Shown piece by piece: positions 1 to 5,253 of a stretch of DNA of 8,291 bases (the first letter of the stretch is position 1; the number at the start of each line of letters is the position of its first letter). The translations under genes and the position numbers were made by a program. The notes under the pieces are model-generated. The model made no database searches. It was not told the DNA's origin and saw only the letters and a program-made list of their open reading frames with translations. Origin of the DNA: Methanobacteriota archaeon (GTDB taxonomy: Archaea; Hydrothermarchaeota; Hydrothermarchaeia; Hydrothermarchaeales; SZUA-236); assembly GCA_003230355.1 (NCBI GenBank), contig QIDD01000033.1, forward strand, positions 1-8,291. The letters run 5' to 3'.

Positions 1-393
1 GACGTTGTTGAAGATGCAAAATCCCATTGAAGCGTTTTTCGTTGCGTGGTGTCCCGGCGGCCTGACAAGGGCAAACCCTGCTTTGCTATCAGAGTCAATG
101 CAGGTTTTCACCGCTCCAGCCGCGAGAAGCGCGGTCTCAAATGATTCCGGGTTATAGTAGGTGTCCCCTAAAACCTGCGTCCCAGATTCGGCGATGCCCT
201 TCATGTTTTCAAAATGCCCCCGGCTGTGCACCCTCAAAATATCCTCAGCTTCCGCCCTTCCTGGCTCTGTCAATCGAACCTTGTCGAAAACTCCTTTGGC
301 CTCTAAAAAATCCACAGTGGAGCTAAGCCTCTCCCTGCACTCTGGATGCCCCCTTAGGTTGTGGTTTAGAAAATCCTTGGTGTAGACGATCAT
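1..393 (-). CDS. Histone deacetylase superfamily protein (AcuC/acetylpolyamine amidohydrolase-like), N-terminal part
   Basis: This is an open reading frame of 131 codons that starts at ATG 393-391 and has no stop before the window edge, so the C-terminal part lies outside. The family consists of zinc-dependent deacetylases that remove acetyl groups from lysine side chains, polyamines or small amides. Visible signatures are HPECRERL at residues 16-23, which matches the HPE-x-x-x-RL start of the family, RPPGHHA at 111-117 with the paired catalytic histidines H115 and H116, and GFCIFNNV at 124-131. The zinc ligands expected later in the domain are not in the window, so activity cannot be judged. 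There is no signal peptide, so it should be cytosolic. The start codon overlaps the stop of the upstream glycosyltransferase gene (ATGA), which suggests translational coupling in one operon. The family call is firm; the substrate is unknown. Confidence 0.9.
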   Translation of the reverse strand, partial: MIVYTKDFLNHNLRGHPECRERLSSTVDFLEAKGVFDKVRLTEPGRAEAEDILRVHSRGHFENMKGIAESGTQVLGDTYYNPESFETALLAAGAVKTCIDSDSKAGFALVRPPGHHATKNASMGFCIFNNV

Positions 394-1046
394 CGCAGCA
401 CAAACCTGATGATGTCGCGCATAACCCTGTATGAATCCGAAAGAACATGTATGTTTGATTCTTCATCGCCGTAGATACAGGAGATCGGCACCTCGTTTAT
501 GATGAAACTTTTTTTCGCGGCTTCAAGTATCATGATGTGTTCGATTGCATATCGTTCTGCCGCAAGCTCCAGCTCCTGGGCAACCGCGCCGTCAAGGGCT
601 CGAAAACCGGATTGCGGGTCGGTTACAGTCTGCCCGGTGATCGTGCTTATTATTCTGCTTGCCATCCAGTTTGAAATCCTGTTTTTAATGGGCATGTTCA
701 CCCCGCCGTTTAGAAATCTGCTCCCGATACAGAGGTGCGCGCCAGACTGAACTGCCGAAATCAGCGCCGGAATCTCCTCAGGACAATGCTGCAAATCGCC
801 ATCTAAGAGCACAACTACGCCGAATCCACGGCACTCCTTTATGCCCATCCGGGTTGCGTTTGCCTTGCCGGTGTTAAGCTCCAGCGATATAACCTCTGCT
901 CCAGAGCGCTGGGCGATGGACGCGGTTTTGTCTGTCGAGCCGTCATCTACCACAAATATTTGGTCCACAAACTGACTTGTGCGGCTCACAACGTCGCCGA
1001 TTGTTTTACCCACGTTGTATGATGGTATTACAGCAGCTGATTTCAT
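390..1046 (-). CDS. Family 2 glycosyltransferase (dolichol-phosphate sugar synthase-like)
   Basis: The protein has 218 residues and a GT-A fold signature. It should transfer a sugar from a nucleotide sugar, in this subfamily typically to a polyprenyl phosphate at the inner face of the membrane. Motifs are VIPSYN at 6-11, VVDDGSTD at 32-39 for nucleotide binding, LDGDLQH at 81-87 as the metal-binding DxD-type motif, GSRFL at 108-112 and TDPQSGFRA at 142-150. It has no transmembrane anchor, unlike longer relatives. I chose the ATG at 1046 because the family core begins there and TATA-like boxes lie about 25-35 bp upstream. A longer frame reaches an upstream start at 1130, but its extra 28 residues match nothing in the family. 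It is the first gene of a pair with the deacetylase-like gene. The exact sugar and acceptor cannot be read from the sequence. Confidence 0.88.
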   Translation of the reverse strand: MKSAAVIPSYNVGKTIGDVVSRTSQFVDQIFVVDDGSTDKTASIAQRSGAEVISLELNTGKANATRMGIKECRGFGVVVLLDGDLQHCPEEIPALISAVQSGAHLCIGSRFLNGGVNMPIKNRISNWMASRIISTITGQTVTDPQSGFRALDGAVAQELELAAERYAIEHIMILEAAKKSFIINEVPISCIYGDEESNIHVLSDSYRVMRDIIRFVLR

Positions 1047-1067
1047 GGAGAGTTCGCTTTTGTCTTG

Positions 1068-1085
1068 TTTTATAAGGATATAAAG
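1068..1085 (-). promoter_or_regulatory. TATA-type promoter of the glycosyltransferase gene
   Basis: Read on the minus strand, two TATA-like boxes follow each other: CTTTATATCC (1085-1076) and TTATAAAA (1075-1068). Their centres lie about 35 and 25 bases before the ATG at 1046. Archaeal transcription normally starts about 25 bases after the box, so either would give a short-leader or leaderless transcript starting close to this ATG. This supports the shorter start of the gene. No experimental start is known. Confidence 0.5.
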
Positions 1086-1128
1086 CTTAACCATAGCAAT
1101 TAAAGCGCTTATCAGCATGTGTGTGAAC

Positions 1129-1141
1129 AAAAGATTAAATA
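1129..1141 (+). promoter_or_regulatory. Possible TATA-type promoter of the membrane protein gene
   Basis: The stretch AAAAGATTAAATA contains a purine-rich, BRE-like start followed by an AT-rich box. It lies about 38 bases before the ATG at 1175 and would give a leader of roughly a dozen bases. The box is a weak match to the archaeal consensus. Confidence 0.35.
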
Positions 1142-1174
1142 CAGTGTCCCGTTAATTTGTACTGGAAATGCAAG

Positions 1175-1582
1175 ATGGTTTTGCCATATAAGATTCGGTT
1201 TGAAATCGGGAAGGTGGAGGCTGGGATACTTGCCATAATCTTTATCGGCTTTGCCGGCGCCTATTTGATGGATCGCTCTATTTCCAGGCTTGCCTTTGTT
1301 CTTGTAATAATCGCGGGCGTCATCGTGGTTGTAATAATCGCCATGTATATTTTTTACACCCCGCCGGTGGAGCATGATTTCAACGAGACCTACACGCGGC
1401 TTATTGAAAAGGAGCTTCGGCTTATGAGAGAGCCCTATGATTTCATGCGTGACAGCCTGGTTTCAGCGTGGGAGGAGGCTTATTTTCTGGCGGCTGAGAT
1501 GGAAAACTATGAGTTCGCTGAGTTTGCGAAAAACAAGATTGTCGAGCTTCGGGAGATGGATCTAACGGCGCCTGCCAAATAG
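1175..1582 (+). CDS. Small two-helix membrane protein with a UVR-like C-terminal hairpin
   Basis: The predicted protein has 135 residues. Two hydrophobic segments at about 16-32 and 39-61 are joined by a short charged loop (DRSISR). The remaining 70 residues are hydrophilic, rich in Glu and aromatics, and look helical. Within them, residues 106-125 fit the UVR pattern of UvrB, UvrC and McsA: A106 A107 E108, then N111 Y112 E113, A115, K119 N120, I122 and E124 L125. I do not recognise a characterised family for the whole protein. With both termini probably cytoplasmic, the tail could dock a partner at the membrane, but that is inference. The ATG at 1175 is preferred; an in-frame TTG at 1157 would add six residues (start, then YWKCK) that do not look conserved. 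The gene ends in TAG. It is divergent from the glycosyltransferase and apparently monocistronic. Confidence 0.72.
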   Translation: MVLPYKIRFEIGKVEAGILAIIFIGFAGAYLMDRSISRLAFVLVIIAGVIVVVIIAMYIFYTPPVEHDFNETYTRLIEKELRLMREPYDFMRDSLVSAWEEAYFLAAEMENYEFAEFAKNKIVELREMDLTAPAK

Positions 1583-1788
1583 CAAAATGTGTGTTTCAGG
1601 GAGGGGGAGAAAAATTATATGGCTGATCTAAGCGTCTTTTTCATCACCGCGGCGGCATCAAATTAGCGGGTGGACGGCTTCCCAAAACAGGATAGATACA
1701 CCGATGTCTTTGAAAACGGCAGGTGGGCTGCGCTTACTTTAGAAACAAGAGGACAAAAGAGATATCTGCAGCGTTTATCACAGCCATA
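1583..1788. other. Gene-poor intergenic stretch
   Basis: No convincing gene was found here on either strand. A strong Shine-Dalgarno-like purine run (GGGAGGGGGA, 1600-1609) precedes an ATG at 1619, but that frame closes after 15 codons at TAG 1664-1666. The same frame reopens from a GTG at 1670 and runs to 1837, where it lies opposite the small minus-strand membrane ORF. A short T run at 1637-1641 could help end transcription of the upstream gene. No RNA fold or repeat stood out by eye. Confidence 0.5.
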
Positions 1789-1911
1789 TCAGCGTTTCTG
1801 CTGTCTCAGCTGCCACTGGGTAAGGCGCGCCAAATAGTAGAATGGAACAAAAATCAGCATCGCAACAGCCAGAGCGTAGACAACATTTAACGCAGCGTCA
1901 ACCGAAACCAT
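1789..1911 (-). CDS. Hypothetical 40-residue single-pass membrane protein
   Basis: The frame starts at ATG 1911-1909 and ends at TGA 1791-1789. The N-terminus is short and acidic to neutral (MVSVDAALN). A clear hydrophobic segment follows at about residues 9-28, then a strongly basic tail (ARLTQWQLRQQKR). This layout is typical of a small membrane protein with its C-terminus in the cytoplasm by the positive-inside rule. An in-frame TGA lies just upstream, so the start is fixed. An AT-rich box about 40 bases before the ATG could serve as its own promoter. It lies 71 bases downstream of tupC on the same strand, so it may also be read through from the tup operon. I recognise no family. The call rests only on composition and layout, so a chance ORF remains possible. 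Confidence 0.42.
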   Translation of the reverse strand: MVSVDAALNVVYALAVAMLIFVPFYYLARLTQWQLRQQKR

Positions 1912-1944
1912 CTCAAACCCAACTCACAGATCTTGTCAGTTCTA

Positions 1945-1959
1945 GAATTTAATATTTGG
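1945..1959 (-). promoter_or_regulatory. Possible TATA-type promoter of the 40-residue ORF
   Basis: On the minus strand the sequence CCAAATATTAAATTC lies between the tupC stop and the small membrane ORF, centred about 40 bases before its ATG. That would give a leader of about 14 bases. It resembles an archaeal TATA box, but AT-rich intergenic DNA easily produces such matches. Confidence 0.3.
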
Positions 1960-1982
1960 CTTTCATCCGTTCTATCTTCATT

Positions 1983-2597
1983 CTAAATTGTGATTGTTCT
2001 ATTCATTTGGCGATGCACGGCGTCGGTGGGCGACGCGATTATAACAGTTGCCTTCGTGTTTTCAATAGCCTTCATCGCGAGCGCAGAGTTTTCTGGGTCC
2101 ATGTTTGACGTGGGCTCGTCGAGCAGCAAAAGCTCAGGCTCTAAAACCAATGCTCTCGCAAGAGCGAGAAGCTGCTTTTCCCCTCCTGAAAGCCTTCGCG
2201 CATTCTTATCTCGAAGCTCTGACAGATTAAAATCCCTCAAAACACCTTCAATCCAGGTGGCAAAATTTCTTCTATTTCCCCCCCGGATCTTAAGCCCTGC
2301 GGCAATGTTTTCATACACGCTTGTGTTGAGCACCGGCGGCCTTTGAAAGACCACGGCCATCCTGCGCCTGACCCGCCATTTTTCAACTGCGCCAGTGATT
2401 TTTTCGCCGGTGAAATAGATATCGCCAGATGTGGGCTGCTCCAGAAGGCTGATCATTCGAATTAAGGTTGTTTTCCCTGATCCGTTCGGCCCGATTACCG
2501 CCACTTTCTCGCCCTTTGAAACAGTGAAATTCAAGTCTTTTATCACACTCCGGCCGTCAAATGTTTTTGAAAGATCTTTGACGACAATTTCAGCCAT
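1983..2597 (-). CDS. tupC: Tungstate-type ABC transporter ATP-binding protein, short and lacking the H-loop histidine
   Basis: This is the nucleotide-binding subunit, 204 residues, that should power oxyanion import through TupB. Core motifs are present in order: Walker A GPNGSGKTT at 36-44, Q-loop FQRP with Q85, signature LSGGEKQ at 136-142, and Walker B LLLLDEP at 156-162 with catalytic E161, followed by a D-loop (SNMDP). Where nearly all relatives have the H-loop THD, this protein reads SPTD at 189-192, so the switch histidine is absent. It also stops about a dozen residues later, without the usual C-terminal extension that brings relatives to about 230-240 residues. The frame is clean and no frameshift was found downstream that would restore a tail. 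The ATG shares one base with the tupB stop (TAATG) and has a strong Shine-Dalgarno site nine bases upstream. The tup assignment comes mainly from its neighbours. Confidence 0.87.
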   Translation of the reverse strand: MAEIVVKDLSKTFDGRSVIKDLNFTVSKGEKVAVIGPNGSGKTTLIRMISLLEQPTSGDIYFTGEKITGAVEKWRVRRRMAVVFQRPPVLNTSVYENIAAGLKIRGGNRRNFATWIEGVLRDFNLSELRDKNARRLSGGEKQLLALARALVLEPELLLLDEPTSNMDPENSALAMKAIENTKATVIIASPTDAVHRQMNRTITI

Positions 2598-3292
2598 TAC
2601 TCTCTGCCTCCTTCCCGTACAACTGTGAGTGCATAGTTGATTATGAAGGCCAGGCTGAGTAGGATTAGCCCCAGTGCGATAGCAGTTTCAAACTCTCCGC
2701 GCGAGGTTTCGAGAACGATTGCCGTTGTCAGAAGCCGGGTTTGATGGCGGATATTGCCGCCAACGATGATCACCGCCCCAACCTCTGAAAAAGCCCGTCC
2801 AAGACCTGCCATGAGCGCGGTGAGAATCCCGTATCGCATCTCAAAGAGTGTGAGCCACGTTCGCTGCCGGGGATTTGTGCCAAGAGAAACTATCAGGTCT
2901 ATTACGTCTTTTTCAACGCCTTCATAGGCTGAGAGTGTCACTCCAGTAATGATTGGAAATGCGATTATGAACTGGGCGAGCGCCATTATTTCAGGTGTGA
3001 AAAGAAGTCCTGTGCCCCCAAGCGCGCCTTGCCGTGAAAAAAGTAGAAACAAAAAGAGGCCTACAATCACCGGCGGAAGGCCCATGAAGGTGTTGATAAG
3101 GTTTACCACCAGCTTTTTTCCCCTGAATTTTTTCGTGCCAAGCAGCACTGCGAATGGCACTGCGAGGAGTCCTGCGAAAAACACGCCGAGAAGAGATACG
3201 TAGAGTGAGAGCAGCGTTATTGAGACGAGTTCAGAATCAAATGTGAAGAGGAGTTTTACAGCTCCAACCAGCGACTCGACAAGCGTTGTCAA
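2597..3292 (-). CDS. tupB: Tungstate-type ABC transporter permease
   Basis: This is the membrane subunit that forms the oxyanion channel. It has about 231 residues and several hydrophobic segments, with roughly five to six predicted helices. The cytoplasmic coupling loop that contacts the ATPase is visible as SLGTNPRQRTWLTLFEMR, about residues 136-153. It is followed by GRAFSEVGAVIIVGGN and the GEFETAIALG stretch typical of TupB-like permeases. I chose the TTG at 3292, which overlaps the tupA stop (TTGA) and has a perfect GGAGG seven bases before it. An in-frame ATG at 3310 would add six residues inside tupA but has no such site. The gene ends one base into tupC. Molybdate cannot be excluded as a substrate from the permease alone. 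Confidence 0.9.
   Translation of the reverse strand: MTTLVESLVGAVKLLFTFDSELVSITLLSLYVSLLGVFFAGLLAVPFAVLLGTKKFRGKKLVVNLINTFMGLPPVIVGLFLFLLFSRQGALGGTGLLFTPEIMALAQFIIAFPIITGVTLSAYEGVEKDVIDLIVSLGTNPRQRTWLTLFEMRYGILTALMAGLGRAFSEVGAVIIVGGNIRHQTRLLTTAIVLETSRGEFETAIALGLILLSLAFIINYALTVVREGGRE
2607..2613 (-). promoter_or_regulatory. Ribosome binding site of tupC
   Basis: On the minus strand AAGGAGG lies nine bases before the tupC ATG, inside the end of tupB. Together with the TAATG overlap it fixes the tupC start. Confidence 0.7.
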
Positions 3293-4125
3293 TCTGAATC
3301 CTCCAGGCATCTGCCCTGCAGCGGGGTGAACAGCCTCTCTCCCTTTTTACGGTACTCGCCGATAAGCCTCTGAGCATCTGCGCCTGTTATCCACTGAACA
3401 AAGGCTTCTGCACCCCTGCTGTTTACCCCTGGATTTTTAACTGGGTTCACGGCGATTGCTGCGTAGGGGTTGAGTAGAAGAGTGTCACCTGAGACTAGAA
3501 TCGCGAGGTCAAGGCGGTCTTTCATAGAAACAAATGTCGCCCGGTCAGACAGGGTATAGGCCTGTTTTTCGCCTGCTGTTAGCAGGGTGAGCCCCATGCC
3601 TGTTCCAGATTCAATGTAGCCTACTCCTTTATCTTCGACGCCTGCATTCGTCCAGAGAAGGAGTTCTTTTTTATGGGTCCCTGAATCGTCGCCTCTTGAT
3701 ATGAATGTTGAGTCGCTTTTGGCAATAAAGCTCAGTGCTTCAGCCGCTGTTGTATTCGAGATTCCGGCAGGGTCGGGACTTGGCCCAAGAATTACAAAAT
3801 CGTTGTACATGACACAGTGCCGCGCAACTCCGAATCCATCAGTGACAAATCGTTTTTCGTCGGCCGGCGAGTGCACGAGCAACACGTCTGCATCGCCTCT
3901 TCTGCCAAGTTCAAGTGCCTGGCCTGTTCCGACAGATATTACTCTGACCTCTATTCCGGTCTGCTCGGTAAATGCGGGGAGCAGATAGTCGAGGAGCCCT
4001 GAGTCGTAGGTGCTTGTCGTTGTTGCGAGCACAATCGAGTCTGCTGGAGGCGGGCTCTGAGACCCTGTTAGACAGGCTGAAAAGAGGGTTATGAGTGCTG
4101 CAAGGATGAGTGTGCGGCTATTCAT
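3289..4125 (-). CDS. tupA: Tungstate-type ABC transporter substrate-binding lipoprotein
   Basis: This 278-residue protein should capture tungstate, or a similar oxyanion, outside the cell and hand it to TupB. It begins with a hydrophobic signal (about residues 4-17) and a lipobox-like FSAC with C18 as the probable lipid anchor, followed by a Pro/Ser-rich linker. The mature domain has hallmarks of the TupA branch: TTTS at 36-39 close to the mature N-terminus, VGTGQALELGRRGDADVLLVHSP at about 65-87, VMYNDFVILGP at 105-115 and SRGDDSGTHKKE at 143-154. These separate it from the ModA and WtpA types and favour tungstate. The ATG lies about 26 bases downstream of a TATA-like box, consistent with a leaderless transcript. 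It is the first gene of the tupABC operon and is divergent from a Tfx-like regulator, which is a plausible controller. Confidence 0.92.
   Translation of the reverse strand: MNSRTLILAALITLFSACLTGSQSPPPADSIVLATTTSTYDSGLLDYLLPAFTEQTGIEVRVISVGTGQALELGRRGDADVLLVHSPADEKRFVTDGFGVARHCVMYNDFVILGPSPDPAGISNTTAAEALSFIAKSDSTFISRGDDSGTHKKELLLWTNAGVEDKGVGYIESGTGMGLTLLTAGEKQAYTLSDRATFVSMKDRLDLAILVSGDTLLLNPYAAIAVNPVKNPGVNSRGAEAFVQWITGADAQRLIGEYRKKGERLFTPLQGRCLEDSD
3300..3304 (-). promoter_or_regulatory. Ribosome binding site favouring the TTG start of tupB
   Basis: GGAGG on the minus strand lies seven bases before TTG 3292-3290, whose last two bases overlap the tupA TGA. No comparable site precedes the alternative ATG at 3310, so this site decides the start. 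Confidence 0.6.
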
Positions 4126-4132
4126 CAGGTAA
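4124..4132 (-). repeat. TTACCTGAT element near the tupA start (candidate operator half)
   Basis: On the minus strand TTACCTGAT runs directly into the tupA start codon. A near-identical TTACCTCAT lies at 4196-4204 on the plus strand, so the pair forms an inverted repeat framing the intergenic region, with 8 of 9 positions shared. The site sits between the TATA-like box and the start codon, where a bound protein would block or alter initiation. The regulatory role is inferred. Confidence 0.35.
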
Positions 4133-4146
4133 TCACAAGAATTAAC

Positions 4147-4156
4147 TTATTTAAAA
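4147..4156 (-). promoter_or_regulatory. TATA-type promoter of the tupABC operon
   Basis: Read on the minus strand the box is TTTTAAATAA, centred about 26 bases before the tupA ATG. That spacing predicts transcription starting at or next to the start codon, hence a leaderless mRNA. No Shine-Dalgarno site precedes this ATG, which fits. Confidence 0.55.
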
Positions 4157-4181
4157 TTATCTTCCCTGTGCCGACAGAAAA

Positions 4182-4199
4182 GTAAATAAATATGTTTAC
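4182..4199 (+). promoter_or_regulatory. TATA-type promoter of tfx within an imperfect palindrome
   Basis: The AT-rich box AAATAAATAT (4184-4193) is centred about 25 bases before the tfx ATG and predicts a leaderless transcript. It is embedded in an imperfect palindrome with arms GTAAA (4182-4186) and TTTAC (4195-4199). A dyad over a TATA box is a typical place for a repressor site. Which protein binds is unknown; the Tfx-like product itself is one candidate. Confidence 0.5.
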
Positions 4200-4204
4200 C
4201 TCAT
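4196..4204 (+). repeat. TTACCTCAT element near the tfx start (candidate operator half)
   Basis: This is the partner of the TTACCTGAT copy at 4124-4132 on the other strand. It lies between the tfx TATA-like box and its ATG and overlaps the right arm of the palindrome at 4182-4199. Confidence 0.35.
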
Positions 4205-4213
4205 TATGCTGGT

Positions 4214-4603
4214 ATGAGCAGTCTTCTAACACCTCGGCAGCGAGAAATACTCAAACATAGGATGACAGGTAAAACTCAGCGGGAGATAGCCGAAATCCTT
4301 GGAACAAGCAGGGAGAACATAACAATTGCGGAAAAACGGGCAAGAGAAAAAGTGAAGCGCGCACTGGAAACAATCAGAGAATATGAAAAGATCACGGCAA
4401 CACCAATCGACATCTCGGAAATCACAGACCCAACGAAAATCCCAAAAATAATCTTCACCCATGCCGACAAAGTAGGGTTAAAAGTCGCTCACAGCGCAAC
4501 AGACATAATAGAGCTGGTTGAAGCATATGCCAAAACCCATGGAAAAACACCAAAAAAAGCTCTACTCCTAGAAAGCGGGAAAATCGAGCTAGAATCTACT
4601 TAA
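4214..4603 (+). CDS. tfx: Tfx-family DNA-binding transcriptional regulator
   Basis: The protein has 129 residues. The N-terminal part (about 1-55) is a helix-turn-helix domain of the Tfx type: LTPRQREILKHRMTGKTQRE, then IAEILGTSRENITIAEKRA with the recognition helix at about 31-46. The C-terminal part (about 75-127) matches the TFX_C-like region, starting at TDPTKIPKIIFTHADKVGLK. The founding Tfx of Methanothermobacter binds DNA near the molybdenum formylmethanofuran dehydrogenase operon. A role in Mo/W-linked regulation is therefore plausible here, especially as the gene is divergent from tupABC. Target, ligand and sign of regulation are inference. The start at 4214 is supported by a TATA-like box 25 bases upstream; nearby ATGs at 4192 and 4206 are out of frame. 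Codons are A-rich compared with its neighbours, mostly for Lys and Glu. The 3' end overlaps the phoU 3' end by eight bases. Confidence 0.88.
   Translation: MSSLLTPRQREILKHRMTGKTQREIAEILGTSRENITIAEKRAREKVKRALETIREYEKITATPIDISEITDPTKIPKIIFTHADKVGLKVAHSATDIIELVEAYAKTHGKTPKKALLLESGKIELEST
4552..4558 (-). terminator. Possible T-rich terminator of the pst-phoU operon
   Basis: On the minus strand a run of seven T lies about 38 bases after the phoU stop. T-rich runs are the usual intrinsic terminators in archaea. Here the run is simply the complement of Lys codons in tfx, so its role in termination is uncertain. Confidence 0.25.
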
Positions 4604-5252
4604 TAAGAGTCCTACGTCCATCCACCATGTAAATAGTTCGGTTCGCCACCTTGCATGCGAGATCACCGATTCGCTCCAGGTATCGGCCTACAAATATCAG
4701 GTCTGTTGCGTCGCTTATAATCTGAGGACGCTCGAACATCATCATTAGGAGTTCCTTGTAGATCTGCTCATAGAGGTTGTCGATAACATCATCGCGCTGG
4801 GTGAGCTTTTCCTCGATACCCTCTACTTTTTTTGAGCGAATCGCCTCGATATCGATGTCAATCATCTCCTTTGAAAGCTCAGCCATCTTTGGAATATCGA
4901 TGAGCGGTTTTGCCAGAGGTTTGTCCTTTGTCTTTATCGTGATCTTAGCGATCTTACCTGCGTAGTCGCCCACTCGTTCAAGTGTGTCAGAGATCTTGAG
5001 CATGGAGGCTATGAAACGCAGGTCCTTTGCAACAGGCTGCTGAAGCGCGGTCAGCCTCATGCACCGGTTTTCGATGTCGAGGCTGTTCTTGTCCATCTCC
5101 TTTTCAAGGGCTATCGTCTCCTTCGCCAGCTTCACATCCTTTTTCTTAAGCGACTCAACCGAGGTGTCGATGCTTTTTTTTGCCGTCTCAGCCATCTCGA
5201 TTACCGAGTCCTCAAGCTTTCGCAGTTCCTTTTCAAAACCTTTGCGCACCAT
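4596..5252 (-). CDS. phoU: Phosphate transport system regulatory protein PhoU
   Basis: This 218-residue all-helical cytoplasmic protein contains the two PhoU repeats. Each repeat carries the metal-cluster motif: DLRFIASMLKISDTLERVGD at about 77-96, and FVGRYLERIGDLACKVANR at about 187-205. PhoU damps Pst uptake and, where partners exist, connects it to phosphate signalling; no sensor kinase is visible here. I chose ATG 5252 because an AGGGAGGT ribosome site lies nine bases upstream and the family N-terminus (FEKELRKLEDSVIEMAE) follows. The frame stays open for 52 more codons inside pstB, but that extension reads as unrelated sequence. It follows the pstB stop by one base and is the last gene of the operon. 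The stop is TAG. Confidence 0.95.
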   Translation of the reverse strand: MVRKGFEKELRKLEDSVIEMAETAKKSIDTSVESLKKKDVKLAKETIALEKEMDKNSLDIENRCMRLTALQQPVAKDLRFIASMLKISDTLERVGDYAGKIAKITIKTKDKPLAKPLIDIPKMAELSKEMIDIDIEAIRSKKVEGIEEKLTQRDDVIDNLYEQIYKELLMMMFERPQIISDATDLIFVGRYLERIGDLACKVANRTIYMVDGRRTLIK

Positions 5253-5253
5253 T

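Noticed and set aside
1047..1130. Longer glycosyltransferase start adding 28 residues
   Set aside because: The extension precedes the family's natural N-terminus and covers the TATA-like boxes that fit the start at 1046.
1112..1375. 87-residue minus-strand ORF opposite the membrane protein gene
   Set aside because: It is antisense to the hydrophobic helices, is rich in His, Lys, Asn and Tyr without pattern, and has no promoter or ribosome site.
1670..1837. 55-residue plus-strand ORF starting at GTG
   Set aside because: It has no ribosome site and overlaps the more protein-like minus-strand membrane ORF. Its end (CCLSCHWVRRAK) looks like the shadow of that gene.
1619..1981. Plus-strand frame interrupted only by TAG codons, which in some methanogens could be read as pyrrolysine
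   Set aside because: At least five TAGs in about 120 codons is far too many for pyrrolysine insertion. TAG is used as the normal stop of tupC, phoU and the gene at 1175-1582, and the translated segments do not form a recognisable protein.
1983..2060. Frameshift as the cause of the short TupC
   Set aside because: Reading past the TAG and checking the following sequence gives no recognisable ABC C-terminal tail, so a simple frameshift or stop mutation is not supported.
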